From assembly GCA_949126835.1 (NCBI GenBank), contig OX421497.1, forward strand, positions 28,004,742 through 28,068,741: a stretch of DNA of 64,000 bases, in the 5' to 3' direction. The translations under genes and the position numbers were made by a program. Positions 1 through 15,053 of this stretch are shown here, in pieces. This DNA is from Anisus vortex. Its lineage: Eukaryota; Mollusca; Gastropoda; Planorbidae. Each line of letters opens with the position of its first letter. Positions within the stretch are counted from its first letter, which is position 1. Below the pieces are notes generated by a model that saw only the letters and a program-made list of their open reading frames with translations, was not told where the DNA came from and did no database searches.

Positions 1-3216
<3,216 letters not shown>

Positions 3217-5880
3217 TTTTGTTTTGCACAGTTTGGACCACTTAACATCCCAGTTACCTGAATCTAAAAGCATTATTGGAAAAATTAATGCAACAACAGA
3301 ATCTGCACTTTTAAATACCACAATCTTATTAGATCAATAGTGAAGAATTCTCTTTAGAGTTATCCCTTTATTTGTATTTTATTGTCAATTAAATATATCA
3401 AATAAGCCGTCCACACGAACTTAACGGATAATTGATATTATACAAAATGTATTATTTTATTTTAACATTTAAAAAGCTGTTCTTGTTTGTTTTTTTCAAT
3501 AAAAATAAATACGATCAAACGAATAATTACTGTAGAAGCTGAAATGTAGTCAGCAAGTCTCAGAAAGCAGTGTAGGCTATTTTACGCCGCTCACTGACCT
3601 ATATGTCAAGTTTCAATTTAAGATACATGTTTCGAAGGAAAGCCTAATTTCTTCAATTTACTGATCATGACATTATTGATTAATATTTTAATTAAAACAT
3701 GCCTTCATAATAATATTTTTTATTATACTTAGTACCCCGTTGAATGTTTTCATTTTTAAATTGATAATAAGAAGTGCCTTAACTATATATAAACTGAAAT
3801 TAAGAATGAAAAAAAAAGTTATTTCCCTTTGTATTTCCTTTCTTCAGTTTGTTCCCGTAACCTTTTTAATTTTATCGTACTCTGAAACTTTAAACTATTG
3901 ACAAGTCTTAATATTAGGCATGTATAAAGTATAAAGATTGAAGTGTAAAACATTCGTTCATTTTCTACGAAAAGATTTAAAGGATTTTTTTTTTCATTTT
4001 AAAAAGATGTTGCCAAAAGAAAATGATGGATTGTCAATGTCAGACGTGAAGAATCTCCTATTTATAATCCCAAACTATATCTAATTGCTTCATGCAAAAT
4101 AATTTTCGTTTGATGTTTTTATGAATCTACCTCTATTGTGTTTTTTAATATAACCAAGGACGCAACTCTCGACTAATTTATTTTATAAACAAAACCAAAT
4201 TTAACTGAACGCGACTAACACTTTGAGTATTAATTATCGCTTACTCACTTTTGATGTTAAAACAGATTCCTCATAACTAATCTTGTAGCCTTTGTAAATT
4301 TCTAAAAGACCAGAACTGGCCGTCGAGGTTGAAATCAATTGTCAATTAACAGCATAAGAAGTGTGTTTTTTTTTTGTTTACGGAAATGCCTAAAATAATT
4401 AAAAATAGCGCCGGGCAATTTCGTTAATTTGAAGTATTTTTTGTATTTAAAACAAATATTTTACTGAGCAATTAAATATAGGCTATAAACAAAATGGAAC
4501 GGCTATAATAAAAGTTTTTTTTTAAATGTTGAAGTTTTTTTTAACTTCTGTAGGCCTAAGTATTTAGTTTTACATGATTAAAAAGCTATTTTTATTTGTT
4601 ATTTTGTTTAGGGGTACTGACCAAATCATTAATGTTCTTACTGAATTGTGGAGGAAAGTTCATAAGTTAAAATGGGAACGTATAAAGTCTAATAGACTAT
4701 TGATTAAAAATTTAAAAAAACACATTCAAATCTCTTACAAACATTGTGAAAGCAAAGCTTAGGCTATATTTCAGAAGTATTATTGGACACCTGATTTTCA
4801 TGATCTATTTATCTATCTCTTTTTATTTATATAAATATCTATCTACCTGTCTGTCTCTGTCTTTGTTAATCTATCTCTCTATCTACCTTTCCATCTATCT
4901 ATAATGTAACGATCTGCCGTTCTATATACCCTTTGATATAGGTTCATATAAGGCTGTTTTAAACAATACTTACACTTTTACGTTACAATGGCTGCACACT
5001 TGTTCAGTTTAATCCCACTATTAAGAAGTCTAACAAATATATATATATTAAAAGTTAAAAAAATGTGTTTGGTTTAACCTTGTTTATCCGTTTTATTTGC
5101 GTCCTGGAGTGTGTAAACTACGTATATTGTCAAGAAGATAACATAACTGATACTACCTGGATAAGCCATAAATGGTCATTTGTTATAACTATGCTGAGCA
5201 CCCTTCGACCCTTCCCCCCACACACACTTTACTGCGGCGCTTAGCCTTCAACAGAATTCAAACCCAGGACCTTCGGTATTCAAGTCGAGCGCGCTGAAAC
5301 CCAATTACATGTACATGGTCGTCATAAGTTATCAACAACAGACCAAAGAAAAACATACACTGTTATTTAGATACATATGTATAGGACGTAGTTAATGTAT
5401 CCAACACATACAAATAAAATAATAATAATAAATACCAAAACCATTATGCGATATTTTTTACCATACTTACATTTTTTTAGTGATTAGATTAGTAGATTAT
5501 ATTTCACACTACATTGTTCAGACTGTTTTATTAAGTAGAATTCAGGAGCGTGACTAATGAACCGTACCTAACAAATTAGAACTTAGTACTGTAGGCTATT
5601 ACTGCTACGCTAACTTATACAGAGTTACACGATTTTATAAGTCTCTCTCCATCTCTCTTTTTTTTCTGTCTCTCTGTCCCTGTCTCACTCTCACTCTTTA
5701 TTTATAAATGACTGCATGGAGCTGGAATCCATTGAGCTAGTAAATGCATTGTCACAACATGCTATTGCGAGACATCCGTGCACCATTCTAGCATAAATAT
5801 ATACAACTGAACAATAAAAGCATGTCATCGCTTTAGTAAGAACTTAACAAATAATATTTAAATATAGAGAGAGATAAGAT
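3217..5880. other. Upstream region of copy A, no gene seen
   Basis: AT-rich. 3,960-4,380 is paralogous to 17,800-18,230. 4,790-5,630 is paralogous to 58,680-60,300, including the GTTTTAAACAATACTTAC block and a SINE-head fragment near 5,255-5,300 (box-B-like GACCTTCGG with AGTCGAGCGCGCTGAAAC). TATC-rich simple repeat at 4,800-4,905. No coding region recognised. Confidence 0.6.
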
Positions 5881-5913
5881 CTAGTGCTGTTTAGGAAACA
5901 GTCTGGACCTGTT

Positions 5914-6240
5914 CTTATATACTAAAGACGCTCCTTCTATAAATAAGATAATTTAGTCCTACGATCATCCGTGGTCTGTCTAGTCTCATTTTTATTAGTG
6001 ATTTAAATGATGTTAAGTTACTGCTTTGCTTTTTTCTGTTTTGTTCATGCAACCCATTCCATGTCCGGATGCCACTCGGGAAGAAAGAGTACTTAAATGC
6101 ATTTGGTATTGCATAAGGGATAAAAAAAAAGTGCTTTTTGTCCTTATGTTTATCTGAGCATTGCAACAGGCTGTAATTGTGTTGTATTTCTAAAATGGAA
6201 TTTAATGCTTTATCTATTATTACTACTGTACTCTTTGCCC
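5914..6240 (-). mobile_element. 3' end of an L2/Jockey-like LINE (RT C-terminus and tail)
   Basis: The minus frame shows the RT-C-terminal block AFKYSFFPSGIRTWNGLHEQ, typical of the WN-L-P box near the end of LINE ORF2, followed by FKSLIKMRL. DNA closely matches the 3' part of the LINE at 22,415-22,740 (both start GACGCTCCTTCTA). It lies within a segment duplicated at 62.5 kb that lacks it, so it inserted after that duplication or was lost there. Confidence 0.75.
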
Positions 6241-6906
6241 TTCTGACCTCTAAAGACTGAAAACTGCCCGACATTTTAATAGTGTTTTTGGAGTTCATTC
6301 CACCACTTAGGTAGTACATCCCATGAAAAGAGTGCTGCTAAATGTTTGTGCGTGTGTGTGTTTGAGTGTATGTGTGTGTGAACTACTGAAACAGTAATTT
6401 GAAAAATTGGTGTAAAATTTCAAGTCAATTTTTTTAAAAACTTTAATAAGTCAAATGAAACCCACTTTACTAGGTTCTACATATTGTTAAACATGTTTTT
6501 AAATATTTCATTATTGGTTCTTGTAACAAATTTAAAAAAAACAACTAAAAAAAGCTTCGAAAATTAGTTGTTGTGAATAAATACTTTAAAGGCAATAATT
6601 GCGTAATGAGAAATAATATTTTAATTATATGTAATACCGAACTACTATATCATTAGAACCCAATGATTTGTAAATGTAAAAATACAAAAAAAGCAAACAA
6701 TGGACAACTATAAATTAAATTTATTCTACTCTATTCACATTCACTGTGAAATTAACCAAAGACAGCAGAGCTATGCACAAATGTTGGCAATTTATCTATA
6801 TATGTATAGTAGACTTTGTGTGTGTGTGGATTCCGATCCCTATTGGTTAATTTAAAGACACGTGACGTTAGTGTCTCACATCATACATTTTCGATCTCGC
6901 TTTCGA

Positions 6907-6975
6907 CAGGTGTCTTCCCTAGCTGAGTGGTTAGCGTATCCGACTGCCATGCGGGCGATCTGGGTCGATTTCCCA
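6907..6975 (+). repeat. tRNA-like SINE head
   Basis: CTAGCTGAGTGGTTAGCGTA resembles an A box, and ATCTGGGTCGATTTCCC a decayed B box, at tRNA-like spacing. No intact tRNA fold is evident, so it is read as a SINE head. Confidence 0.5.
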
Positions 6976-6999
6976 CTGATAGCTTTCTTTTTCAACATT

Positions 7000-8400
7000 A
7001 TAAAAAAAAATCCATTTATATTAGTTTGTTTTTAAAGTTTGTAAAAAAATCTTTGACTTAAAGCTACCCTAAAATATTTTCAGTAAATAAAGTTTAATAA
7101 TTATATTTTAGATGCATGCGGGAGACGGGTGTAAGATACTCATCCACAGGGATAGTCCTAACTTTTTGTTAAACAAAAGAACATGCTTTTTTTTAAAACC
7201 CAATTACAAAATTAATTTTAAATTACTTTCTTGATTGTTTCAGTAAATAAATAACTTAATATATTTTTTTTTTATTATAATAGATTTCTGTTCATTAAAG
7301 CAATAGGCCTATGTAACTTTTTCCCCTGACAGCGCGGGGGAATTTAGTTTGCATACATATATCATGGAGGGATGAAGTATATAAATGACCGTCCTTCGTA
7401 TGTATTACACAAATATTGCTTTGTTCTCAATTACTTCTTTATTTAATAAAGGCAAGGACAAAACACAACATCAACGAGTGCAAAAAAATATGAAAAAACT
7501 AACCCATAAAAACAAAGTTTTTTTTATTATACTCCCTTTCTTTGTAGACCAAGTTTATATTTGATCTATATTTCATACCTAATGAATTTCCTCACTAATA
7601 TTTTGCGCATTTTTTTTTCTATGTTTGGCTCGCAAAAAAAATAAAAATAAGTTGGACCGCATTTTCAACGCGAAACCAAATCATAGACCATTTATCTATG
7701 AAGTGTATGTTAAATAAAAAAAGAAAATCAAAATTATAGAATAATTAAGCTTTTTTAAATGAAAATTTGATAGAATGTATTGTTAGTCGCCACAAGTCTG
7801 CTGCCCAAGATTCAGCTCGATTGGACGATGGGAAATAGTAAAAAAAAATTGATGCCAAGTTTTACAAGCAAGCAACAAACCAAGCAGACAGACAGTACGA
7901 GTTAAAACAAATTATGACAGTTATGAATTGCAAGTTAAAATTCTAAAGTAAATATAAGAAAATCGTGGCTGTATTCAAATATATGTATATAGTTTAACAC
8001 CATTCTACTATCAGGGCTTTGATACCAACCTAATCTGGATTAATACTTTACTTGTTGTTCTAAGCACGTTTTCCGTGACTAGAAATGATTTAGAGACATT
8101 TACTACACATATAGATCTATAGTGAAGCAACTATTCAGTGACTCTCACAGGCCGTTGTTATAAATATGATACAAATGTTTAAACGTTTCAGACTTGCTGA
8201 AGACTTTAAATAAAATAACATGGGGTAAATCAATTAGTTATTTTTTATTCCTTTGAGCTATTTCTAATTCCAGCCATCTAAAATGTACTAAACATCGTAC
8301 TCGCCGGAATAAGCAGAAGGCTTACATTAGAAGGTCCTTATATTTTTAGACTGTTTTATGCGTATTTTTTTCAAATTTCGTTGTTATAAGGGCCTGTTGC
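7000..8400. other. AT-rich intergenic DNA, no gene recognised
   Basis: Homopolymer-rich. 7,780-7,910 (AAGATTCAGCTCGATTGG, ending CAGACAGACAG) looks like the tail of a decayed retroelement, but I cannot assign it. Confidence 0.4.
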
Positions 8401-8419
8401 TTTTTTTTTTTTTTTTGTT

Positions 8420-9030
8420 GTTTGTAAAGGCCTTGCCACACTTAATCAAAGAATCACGTTTTTACTGGAATCATGATTCAGCGAATCAGCTAGAAACTTG
8501 TTTGAGAGTGAATCAGAAATACGCTGTTTCAGCCATGCCACACGTAAATCACGATTCCCAAAAAACCGCGAGTCACAGAAAGTGTTGAGAGTGACCGTTC
8601 TTGACGCGCCATTTTATTTTCAAGAATCAAGGATTTTAGCAGTGACGAAGAAGTAATCTTTGCCTGTGCCGCTGCGTCTGTTCTACTTAAAGCACAAAGA
8701 AGACGAAAACGAAAATGGTGGGTAAAACCTTGGATCCAAAGAAGAACGATCTATGGAGCATACTATGCTCTTTTAAGCGAACTGGAAGAGGAAGATACCA
8801 ATTTAATCGCTGCTATGTTGTTGTTTATTTTAACTAGGCTACTGATCAATGATCTAGTTTGCGCTTCCCATTGGCTGACACAGGTTGAATCATGAATCAT
8901 GATTCCAAATTTTAATTTTAGAGCACGTTCTTAATCTGAATCATCGCGAATCACTGGTGAAACTGATTCTGTCAATCGCTGTGTGTTTCACTCAGTCCCA
9001 GAAACGATTCCCTTACACACTTTCGCTCCA
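8420..9030 (+). mobile_element. PIF/Harbinger-like transposon fragment with nuclease N-terminus
   Basis: 8,638-8,816 translates, without stops, to a segment with KAQRRRKRKWWVKPWIQRR, IYGAYYALLSELEEED and AAM. This resembles the N-terminus of HARBI1/ALP1-like nucleases, where a WWVRPW..RR block precedes the helix. Both flanks repeat GAATCATGATTC and GCGAATCA motifs, as in subterminal repeats. The rest of the nuclease is absent, so this is an internally deleted, non-autonomous copy. Ends are approximate. Confidence 0.65.
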
Positions 9031-9135
9031 AAAACAACAAAAATATTAAAGAAAAAGAGCAAACGAAAATGTGTGGGTTACGTTCCTTTTATTTACACTA
9101 TTAGTGTGTATAGGCTAGAGGCGTAAAATCTAAAG

Positions 9136-9648
9136 CAGTGATTCTCAGCATGTGGTCGGGACCACTTTTGGGGTTGAATGACCGTTTTACGGGAGTCGCC
9201 TGCGACCATCGGAAAACACATATTTTCACTGGTCCTAGGAACCAAGGTACTTGCTAAAGCAGGATGACCTTTAGGATTCGGAGCGCTTAATGAATTATAA
9301 ATCCTACTTTGGCACACTGGTATCAAAAGGTTGCCGACCCCTGACATAGACTACTTCCCGTACAAATACTGTGTAGGCTGTGACAGGGTTGGCGCCATAA
9401 AGTTCTCTTGTGGACCAGTCTTACTAATAATATAATTATATATATTTTTTTTGTCATTATTCACTATGCTTTTATTTGTAACAATGAAAATACCTCTTGC
9501 ATATCTTATCTTTACATTACAATTAGAAACAGTAGCAAACTACAGTTAAAAGGTAGCGACGAAAATAATTTTACGATTTGGGGTCACCACAACATGAGGA
9601 GCTGTATAAAGGGGTCACAGCGTTATGAAGGTTGGGAACCACTGGTCT
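9136..9648. mobile_element. hAT-type MITE
   Basis: Ends CAGTGATTCTCAGCATGTGG and AAGGTTGGGAACCACTG form imperfect terminal inverted repeats of the hAT CAGTGGTTCTCAACC type. The flanking 8-mers ATCTAAAG and GTCTGGAG agree at five of eight positions, all differences being A/G. Around 9,235-9,345 it contains an end of the separate 196-bp hAT MITE family (CAAAAGGTTGCCGACCCCTG). Confidence 0.65.
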
Positions 9649-9849
9649 GGAGAATAATTTAACGGATCGCCCACAAATCAATGGTTTTCAGATAAGGCCT
9701 ACAACTCTACAAGATCACTAAGCATGTTGCTCTTGATTTTGATATACGAGCTGAGCTTTCATTTAGTGGCACATGCATTACAACAGAGAAGATGTGCGAA
9801 TAAAGTGTCTCGACTACTATATATTATAGTTCAAGCATATTACGATAGT

Positions 9850-9965
9850 TGAGTCTTTGCCAGAACTTAAGTTTATTGAATCCATACAAAATTATTGGCT
9901 CCATTTTCCATTTTCCTCACTAGCTGCCATGGCATGAAGATCAAAACTGGTTTTTATTGTTTTTC
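9850..9965 (-). pseudogene. SLC22 copy B exon 10 remnant
   Basis: After acceptor CTCCACAG the sequence GAAAAACAATAAAAA matches copy C exon 10. One extra base follows, giving RKNNKNQF then a stop. Later similarity (GAAAATGGAAAATGG) confirms homology. AATAAA occurs downstream. Confidence 0.75.
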
Positions 9966-10077
9966 CTGTGGAGGAAAGTAGGTTATTTTACGTATTGCTG
10001 GCTCATGGTGATACTTTCAATGTTTAAATATGGATTCAAAGTTGAATTTTAAAGTTAAAAGCTTTGTTCCGTGAAAA

Positions 10078-10620
10078 CTATAATTTCTGTTGTGATTCAC
10101 TCTTGGGTTGTTTTCGGTTCCTTTCTAGTATATTTTCTTCCAGCGCCATCTCAATGCATCTATTGAATTTCTGCCATCGCTCTTCCATTTCGCAAACGTT
10201 TTCGAGTGCTGCAAAAATGGCCCTAATTGCATCTAACACTGTGATGAGAAAGAGATGGAAAGTAAATCTATTCAGAAACAGGCTAATAGTTCCCATTCAT
10301 AAATGCACTAAGCGTCTGTTTATCAGGCAACAACAAAATGGGGAAGGTTCGCATCGTTCATGGCTATTTTTTTCACCAGCAGAAGGCAAGTTGTTTTGCT
10401 ATGTGTGTAAGTTTTTTTTATAGTTTAACTCGCAGCTTCCTATATCTCCATAGCTATCACCAAGCTATCGCATGGGGGTTTTGGTGACTGCTATCATGCT
10501 AGTGCAAGTTCATCTGAATCTGAGCATGAACAATCAACGTGCCATGTGGAAGCTCTGTTAGCATCTATCCGTAGAGCTGCAGAATAGGGTAGCATTGAGT
10601 CTGACCCCAACGATCAATTG
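10078..10620. mobile_element. ZMYM1-like hAT transposase remnant (TTF zinc finger)
   Basis: Plus-strand 10,290-10,420 reads CTKRLFIRQQQNGEG, SWLFFSPAEGKLFCYVCKFF, matching the TTF zinc finger of ZMYM1/52KD-repressor-like hAT transposases (W-x-x-x-S-P....FC..C.LF). After a gap, 10,495-10,620 reads DCYHASASSSESEHEQSTCH with a stop, like the HE..HR region. It sits exactly where copy B should have exons 7-9. The minus-strand frame at 10,078-10,296 (MALEENILERNRKQPKSES) may be another piece of the same protein, inverted; that is uncertain. Confidence 0.55.
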
Positions 10621-10969
10621 CATTTTTAAAGTAAGATCCTTCTAAATATTTTGTAAATGGCGCTCAAGAAATTTTGGAAGAGTAGGTCTTTTTGTGTGTT
10701 CTACTGATGGACACATACACCTTGTAACCAACCACACATGTGTCGAGTTAAGAAAATGCATGTCTGCATAAACGTCCTATATTACCTTTTTGTATATGCA
10801 TTAAGAAAAATTAAAAATTTTAAGGAAACTACTGTCACTTGTTGATTTGTCAAACAAAGCATTCATTTGAGACCATGTCATGAATATAATCTAGTACAGT
10901 AAGATTTTCTTGTTTCCCTATCCATGGTAAATATTGAATATATGCACAGAACAATTCCCTGCTTTCTTT

Positions 10970-11055
10970 ACTTTTGGCCAACTAATGTCGCCTTAAGGCT
11001 TTTGCCAGAACTGGGTAGACTCAGGGAAACCCTGTACACATGTGACAGCCCAGGT
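10970..11055 (-). repeat. SINE-1 fragment
   Basis: CTTTTGGCCAACTAATGTCG and GAACTGGGTAGACTCAGG match the body of the SINE complete at 36,878-37,144. Head and tail are missing. Confidence 0.7.
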
Positions 11056-11195
11056 GTTTTTCTGAATTCGAAATCAAATATATTTAATTTTAAAATATTA
11101 ATTTAAATGTTAGATCTAGATATCAAATGTATGTATTATATTGTAACAAACAATCATAACAATGAAACCATGTATCATACTTGCTAATTTCTCAC

Positions 11196-11411
11196 CAAAT
11201 AAAAAAGACAACCAGGCATCTTAATACTAACACGGGCTCATTCATCATGTACCAGACTTCATTGCCTTCTCCGTGCAACTCTATATTCTCAAGGTTGGCC
11301 TTTTTTTCTGATAATGTTACGTGGTTTGTTTTTGCAGCAATTTTCACTATTGGAGACGCTTCTTTTAATCTATTTCGGCTGATTAGCCATCTCGGGGATT
11401 CATTTAATAAG
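11196..11411 (-). pseudogene. SLC22 copy B exon 6
   Basis: 216 nt, open: [20 protein letters not shown] ... CLVVFFIW, with CAG acceptor and GTGAGA donor. It is the last exon found before the deleted block. Confidence 0.85.
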
Positions 11412-11533
11412 CTGAAGGAAATAATACTGAATTAATCTTTCTTTATACAATAAAATTTATAATCATAATATATTTCAATAAATATGTTACATGAAAGTAA
11501 ACTAATAAATAAAAAAAAATCACAAAAAATCAC

Positions 11534-11701
11534 AAAATATAGAACAAAATTAAAAATTCGCACATGACAAAACTATCTGCAGGTAATTCCAATCCCGCAG
11601 AAAATAGGCGAAGCAGACGAGAAGGAAATGGCCTAGGCACCAAAAGTATTCTTTGCTGATTCCTGCATACTTTCTTTTACTGGGTCCAACTAGTTCCATA
11701 C
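11534..11701 (-). pseudogene. SLC22 copy B exon 5, one-base deletion and stop
   Basis: Reads [20 protein letters not shown]... [15 protein letters not shown], then TAA. Alignment with copy C shows a single missing base just before that stop. Confidence 0.82.
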
Positions 11702-12335
11702 CTGCAGAATCAAAATGCATGCCAAGTTTATTGTTGTTTACTTGAAATGCATTTTTTTGCAGATTTGAGACTTTCTCCGTTTAGGGATGTGTTTAGCATT
11801 AATAACCAAGGGACGAAAAATCAGTGAACTAAAATAAGAATATATAATGTATTGATTATTTGGAAGGAGAAGGCATGAACATTACAAGCTTATGTAGCAA
11901 AAATACCCCAAGCAATACATAGCTCATTGCAGCCAGGCAGGTGTAAATATACAAACTATTCTGGTTGATTTGTGTCCAATTTAAATATTGTATCGTTTTA
12001 GACGTTAGAGGAACTAAGTTGAGATTCCAAAGCAAGCTATTGCGAACACATTTTTATTTGTGAATGGCTGGAACTAATATAGGCGTTAAAGTGACAACTA
12101 ATGTGATAACTTATCATGAATCACGTTAAAATTAACATGCATTAACAAGTGATAAGCTAATTAGCCTACAGATATAAACTCACTTTATATGTATTTTTGT
12201 GCCACATAAAAGTTATATTTTTGTAAATTATATTTATAGTAGTTCGCAAATTATATGAAACCACTTAAAAGAGACCATAAATAAGTTTTTTTTTTAAATA
12301 TAAGCCTACTTCATTAATATCAACAGGTAACTTAC

Positions 12336-12490
12336 CAATTACAAATGAAGTCAGGTACATGTCATTTCCAAAGAAAGTTGCAAGAAACTTCAGAATGACA
12401 AATGGAATGTATGATGTGACAAAAGCTGTAGCAAGACCACATACCAATTGCCCGGCTGTGCCTAACAATAAAATATTCTTGCGCCCTACT
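12336..12490 (-). pseudogene. SLC22 copy B exon 4
   Basis: 155 nt, open: VGRKNILLLGTAGQLVCGLA... FFGNDMYLTSFVIG. Motif A lysine is changed (GRKN). Donor GTAAGT is consensus. Confidence 0.85.
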
Positions 12491-12641
12491 CTTAACAAAG
12501 TGATAAAAATCAAAACAAGATACAATTATATCTGAAAAAATTGACCGAATATTCTTAATTTTTTTAAAAAAGTGTGCTTTTTATCTGTAAGCTCTGATAA
12601 GGCTGCTTAAGTTTAAATTATTGTCTACACGTACACTAGCG

Positions 12642-12840
12642 GCAGGCGTCGGCATCATTTTGATAATAGTGTGCCAAAATAAGATTTCTAATTAATTCAG
12701 AGTGCCAATAACATTAAAGCAATCCAGATTGTTTACTTGTAAAAGAGTCTTAAATAGCCTTTTCACGGGTTTTCCGCGTGTCACTGAAAATTGTTCTCCG
12801 TGTCCAGTCTGGAACGCGTACCGTAGGTTGCCGATCCCTG
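12642..12840 (-). mobile_element. 196-bp hAT MITE family, inverted copy
   Basis: Reverse-oriented relative of the element at 13,826-14,021: it begins GGCGTCGGCA..TTTTGATA and ends CCGTAGGTTGCCGATCCCTG. Flanks CACTAGCG and CATTAGCT agree at six of eight positions. Confidence 0.75.
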
Positions 12841-13298
12841 CATTAGCTTATAGAGCAAGGAGACAATCCTTTTTTAGTCTTCTTTCTTCATTCCATTGCA
12901 GTACTGACTATATAGTATATATAATATATTTAGAGTTTATTTAGGACAAACTGGATTGACCAATGCGACCTATAAAAAATGAGCACAATCTTGACCATGA
13001 AAACTATTGATCTTGTTTCAATACTACGAATCTACATAGCTGTGTAACAACAATAGTTCAAATCACCAGTGAATCAAGGAGGGAATCTAAAATGATCAAT
13101 CCCAGATTAAATGTATTTCATCAAAATGTGTCTAAGGAAGATTCTGGGCATAAGTTTCCGCAACAAAAACGAATAAGACCTAATACGGTCCCACCAACAA
13201 TGGCGGACCTGATTAAAATGAAAAGAGTGAGATCCTACACCTTCTACGCCCTTACAGCAGTATATACAAATATAATGACAGTACAATAGAGTGCTTAC

Positions 13299-13402
13299 AC
13301 ATCTGCTAGTGAACTTAGTATAACTGATCCAGCCATCACGCCCCCCATCACGGCCACGTTGGCATAGGTTTTATATGAAACATCATCACCCACCAGGTTC
13401 AT
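13299..13402 (-). pseudogene. SLC22 copy B exon 3
   Basis: 104 nt, open: [20 protein letters not shown]... SSLADV. The family cysteine in MVCD is replaced by Gly. Donor GTAAGC. Confidence 0.85.
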
Positions 13403-13825
13403 CTGAGAAATTACAGATTGAGACTTTGATAATTTCATGAGTAGTTAACAAGCAATGTAAAAGAACTACAGTTCAACCCAATGTTTTAGTAAATTCTATA
13501 GGAGAATATTATTATGTAAAAGGCATATCCGCGGCCTTGTCTTAATTTTTTTGTGTGTCCACACTATGAAGTGTTATGGTGTAATGGTGTGTGTAAAGAA
13601 TGCAACCAGTCGATCGCTTATCATTGTACATGTTTTTAATATTACAATTCCAAATTACATTTACACAGTTTTAATACAGACGATGTCAAAATTGTCAGCA
13701 ATAAATTTAAAACATTACTATTCTAGAAACCTTAAATCTAACAGAACATAAGTATGTCGGAAAATTCTAGACAGAACTAGGCTATAGCTTTAAAAAATAT
13801 TTGACAGACGGGGCATGGGATAAGT

Positions 13826-14021
13826 CAGGGATCGGCAACCTACGGCACGCTTGCCAGACGAGACGCAGAGCGATTTGCAAAGGCACGCGGAAGACCGCCC
13901 AAAAAGTCTCTTCTACAAAAAATCGAGTGCAAGAGCATTAATGGCGTTTAAGCTGTTGGCACGCTGACTGAATTTGAAATCCAGATTCAGCACACTATTA
14001 TCAAAAGGTTGCCGACCCCTG
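13826..14021 (+). mobile_element. 196-bp hAT MITE with 8-bp target duplication
   Basis: Starts CAGGGATCGGCAACC and ends GGTTGCCGACCCCTG. It is flanked by GGATAAGT and GGATAGGT (7 of 8 identical). Size, termini and TSD length fit a non-autonomous hAT element. Related ends occur at 9,345, 12,642 and perhaps 19,408. It lies in copy B intron 2. Confidence 0.88.
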
Positions 14022-14298
14022 GGATAGGTTCTCTGGAAAAAAACAACACCAGAAATACTGACGACTAAGCAAGATAAACGTAGGGTACACTCATTTTCTG
14101 GATTGGTAAACTTATGTATCAAATTAAAAAAAGATATGTAGGCCAATAAGACCTATATGTAGGCCCTATATATTGACATTATATTATGTTGATTTTGTTC
14201 TAATTATGTTTTGTTTTTGTACTTCAGGAAGGTTTGGTGTTACTATAAACGTTATATTGATGTTAAGGATATTTGATAAATTTGTATGTTACACAAAC

Positions 14299-14522
14299 CT
14301 CTGTTACAAACGTTGAGTGAAAATGGTCTTGGTTGTAAACCCATTTGTGAATGTTTTTTTGTTTGATTGGTCCAGCCACCCCGTGTGACTTCCTTCATAT
14401 ACATGTCACACTGTGAGTACATATTTTTCTCTCTCAGCCATGGGATTGATTTATTGATGAGTTCATCATGCCACGGGCCCTGACTTTTGTACGTGTCATT
14501 GTCCAGTTCTGGAATGGCGCAC
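14299..14522 (-). pseudogene. SLC22 copy B exon 2, frameshifted
   Basis: Reads [18 protein letters not shown]... WTNQTKK, then leaves the family frame: the run before HKWVYSQ has one extra base relative to copies A and C. Splice sites are kept. Confidence 0.85.
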
Positions 14523-14910
14523 CTAAAGATTTTATGCAATAACAATTACAATATCTAATATTATATTATGGAAACTCCACTTTAGTCTTATACTTTGTAT
14601 TGTTTGAGTTCGGAATGGTACACCATTTGATTATAGAATGATATATGTATCGCCAAGACTAGCATGTGTCTACGCGTTTTGTCTCTGGTACAAAAACTTA
14701 CATAAAAGTAATGTTTTTGTAAATATATAACTTTATTGCATTAAATTGATCATGATGGGCTGACCTTTAATTTCTGTTCTAACCTAAATGTCTAGATAAC
14801 GTACCTTCCAGATTCGATAATATAATAACACCCCTTTAACCTAGCCCACCAGAAAGCCATATCACAATTATTCTAACGCCAGTTCAATATCAGTTTTAAA
14901 TAAAACCTAC

Positions 14911-15053
14911 CTATGACCAGGAACAGCCAGTATAAACACAGAAATCAAAATGTGAGAGGCTGTTGGTACAGAAACCAGACAAGTCAACAGAAACATGCGC
15001 TTCTGGTAGCAGCCGAAATCTCCTAGCGCATGGATGACGTCATGAAACTTCAT
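14911..15053 (-). pseudogene. SLC22 copy B exon 1
   Basis: 143 nt, open frame [20 protein letters not shown], with GTAGGT donor. Length identical to the other copies. Confidence 0.85.

Larger units (their letters stand above)
9850..15053 (-). pseudogene. SLC22 copy B, decayed transporter gene lacking exons 7-9
   Basis: Recognisable exons: 1 (14911-15053, intact), 2 (14299-14522), 3 (13299-13402), 4 (12336-12490), 5 (11534-11701), 6 (11196-11411) and 10 (about 9850-9965). Exon 2 is 224 nt against 223 in copies A and C, a one-base gain in an A-rich run that shifts the frame. Exon 5 is 168 nt against 169, giving an in-frame TAA after LSCANF. Exon 10 has one extra base near its start and a quick stop. 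Nothing resembling exons 7-9 lies in the 1.2 kb between exons 6 and 10; that interval holds a hAT zinc-finger remnant and a SINE fragment. Three frame lesions plus loss of TM7-TM12 make function unlikely. An assembly error could explain one lesion, but not all. Confidence 0.85.

Noticed and set aside
3217..3321. N-terminal extension of SLC22 copy A exon 1
   Set aside because: The frame is open upstream but has no ATG before MKFDD; a splice acceptor lies in it, so it is more likely 5' UTR.
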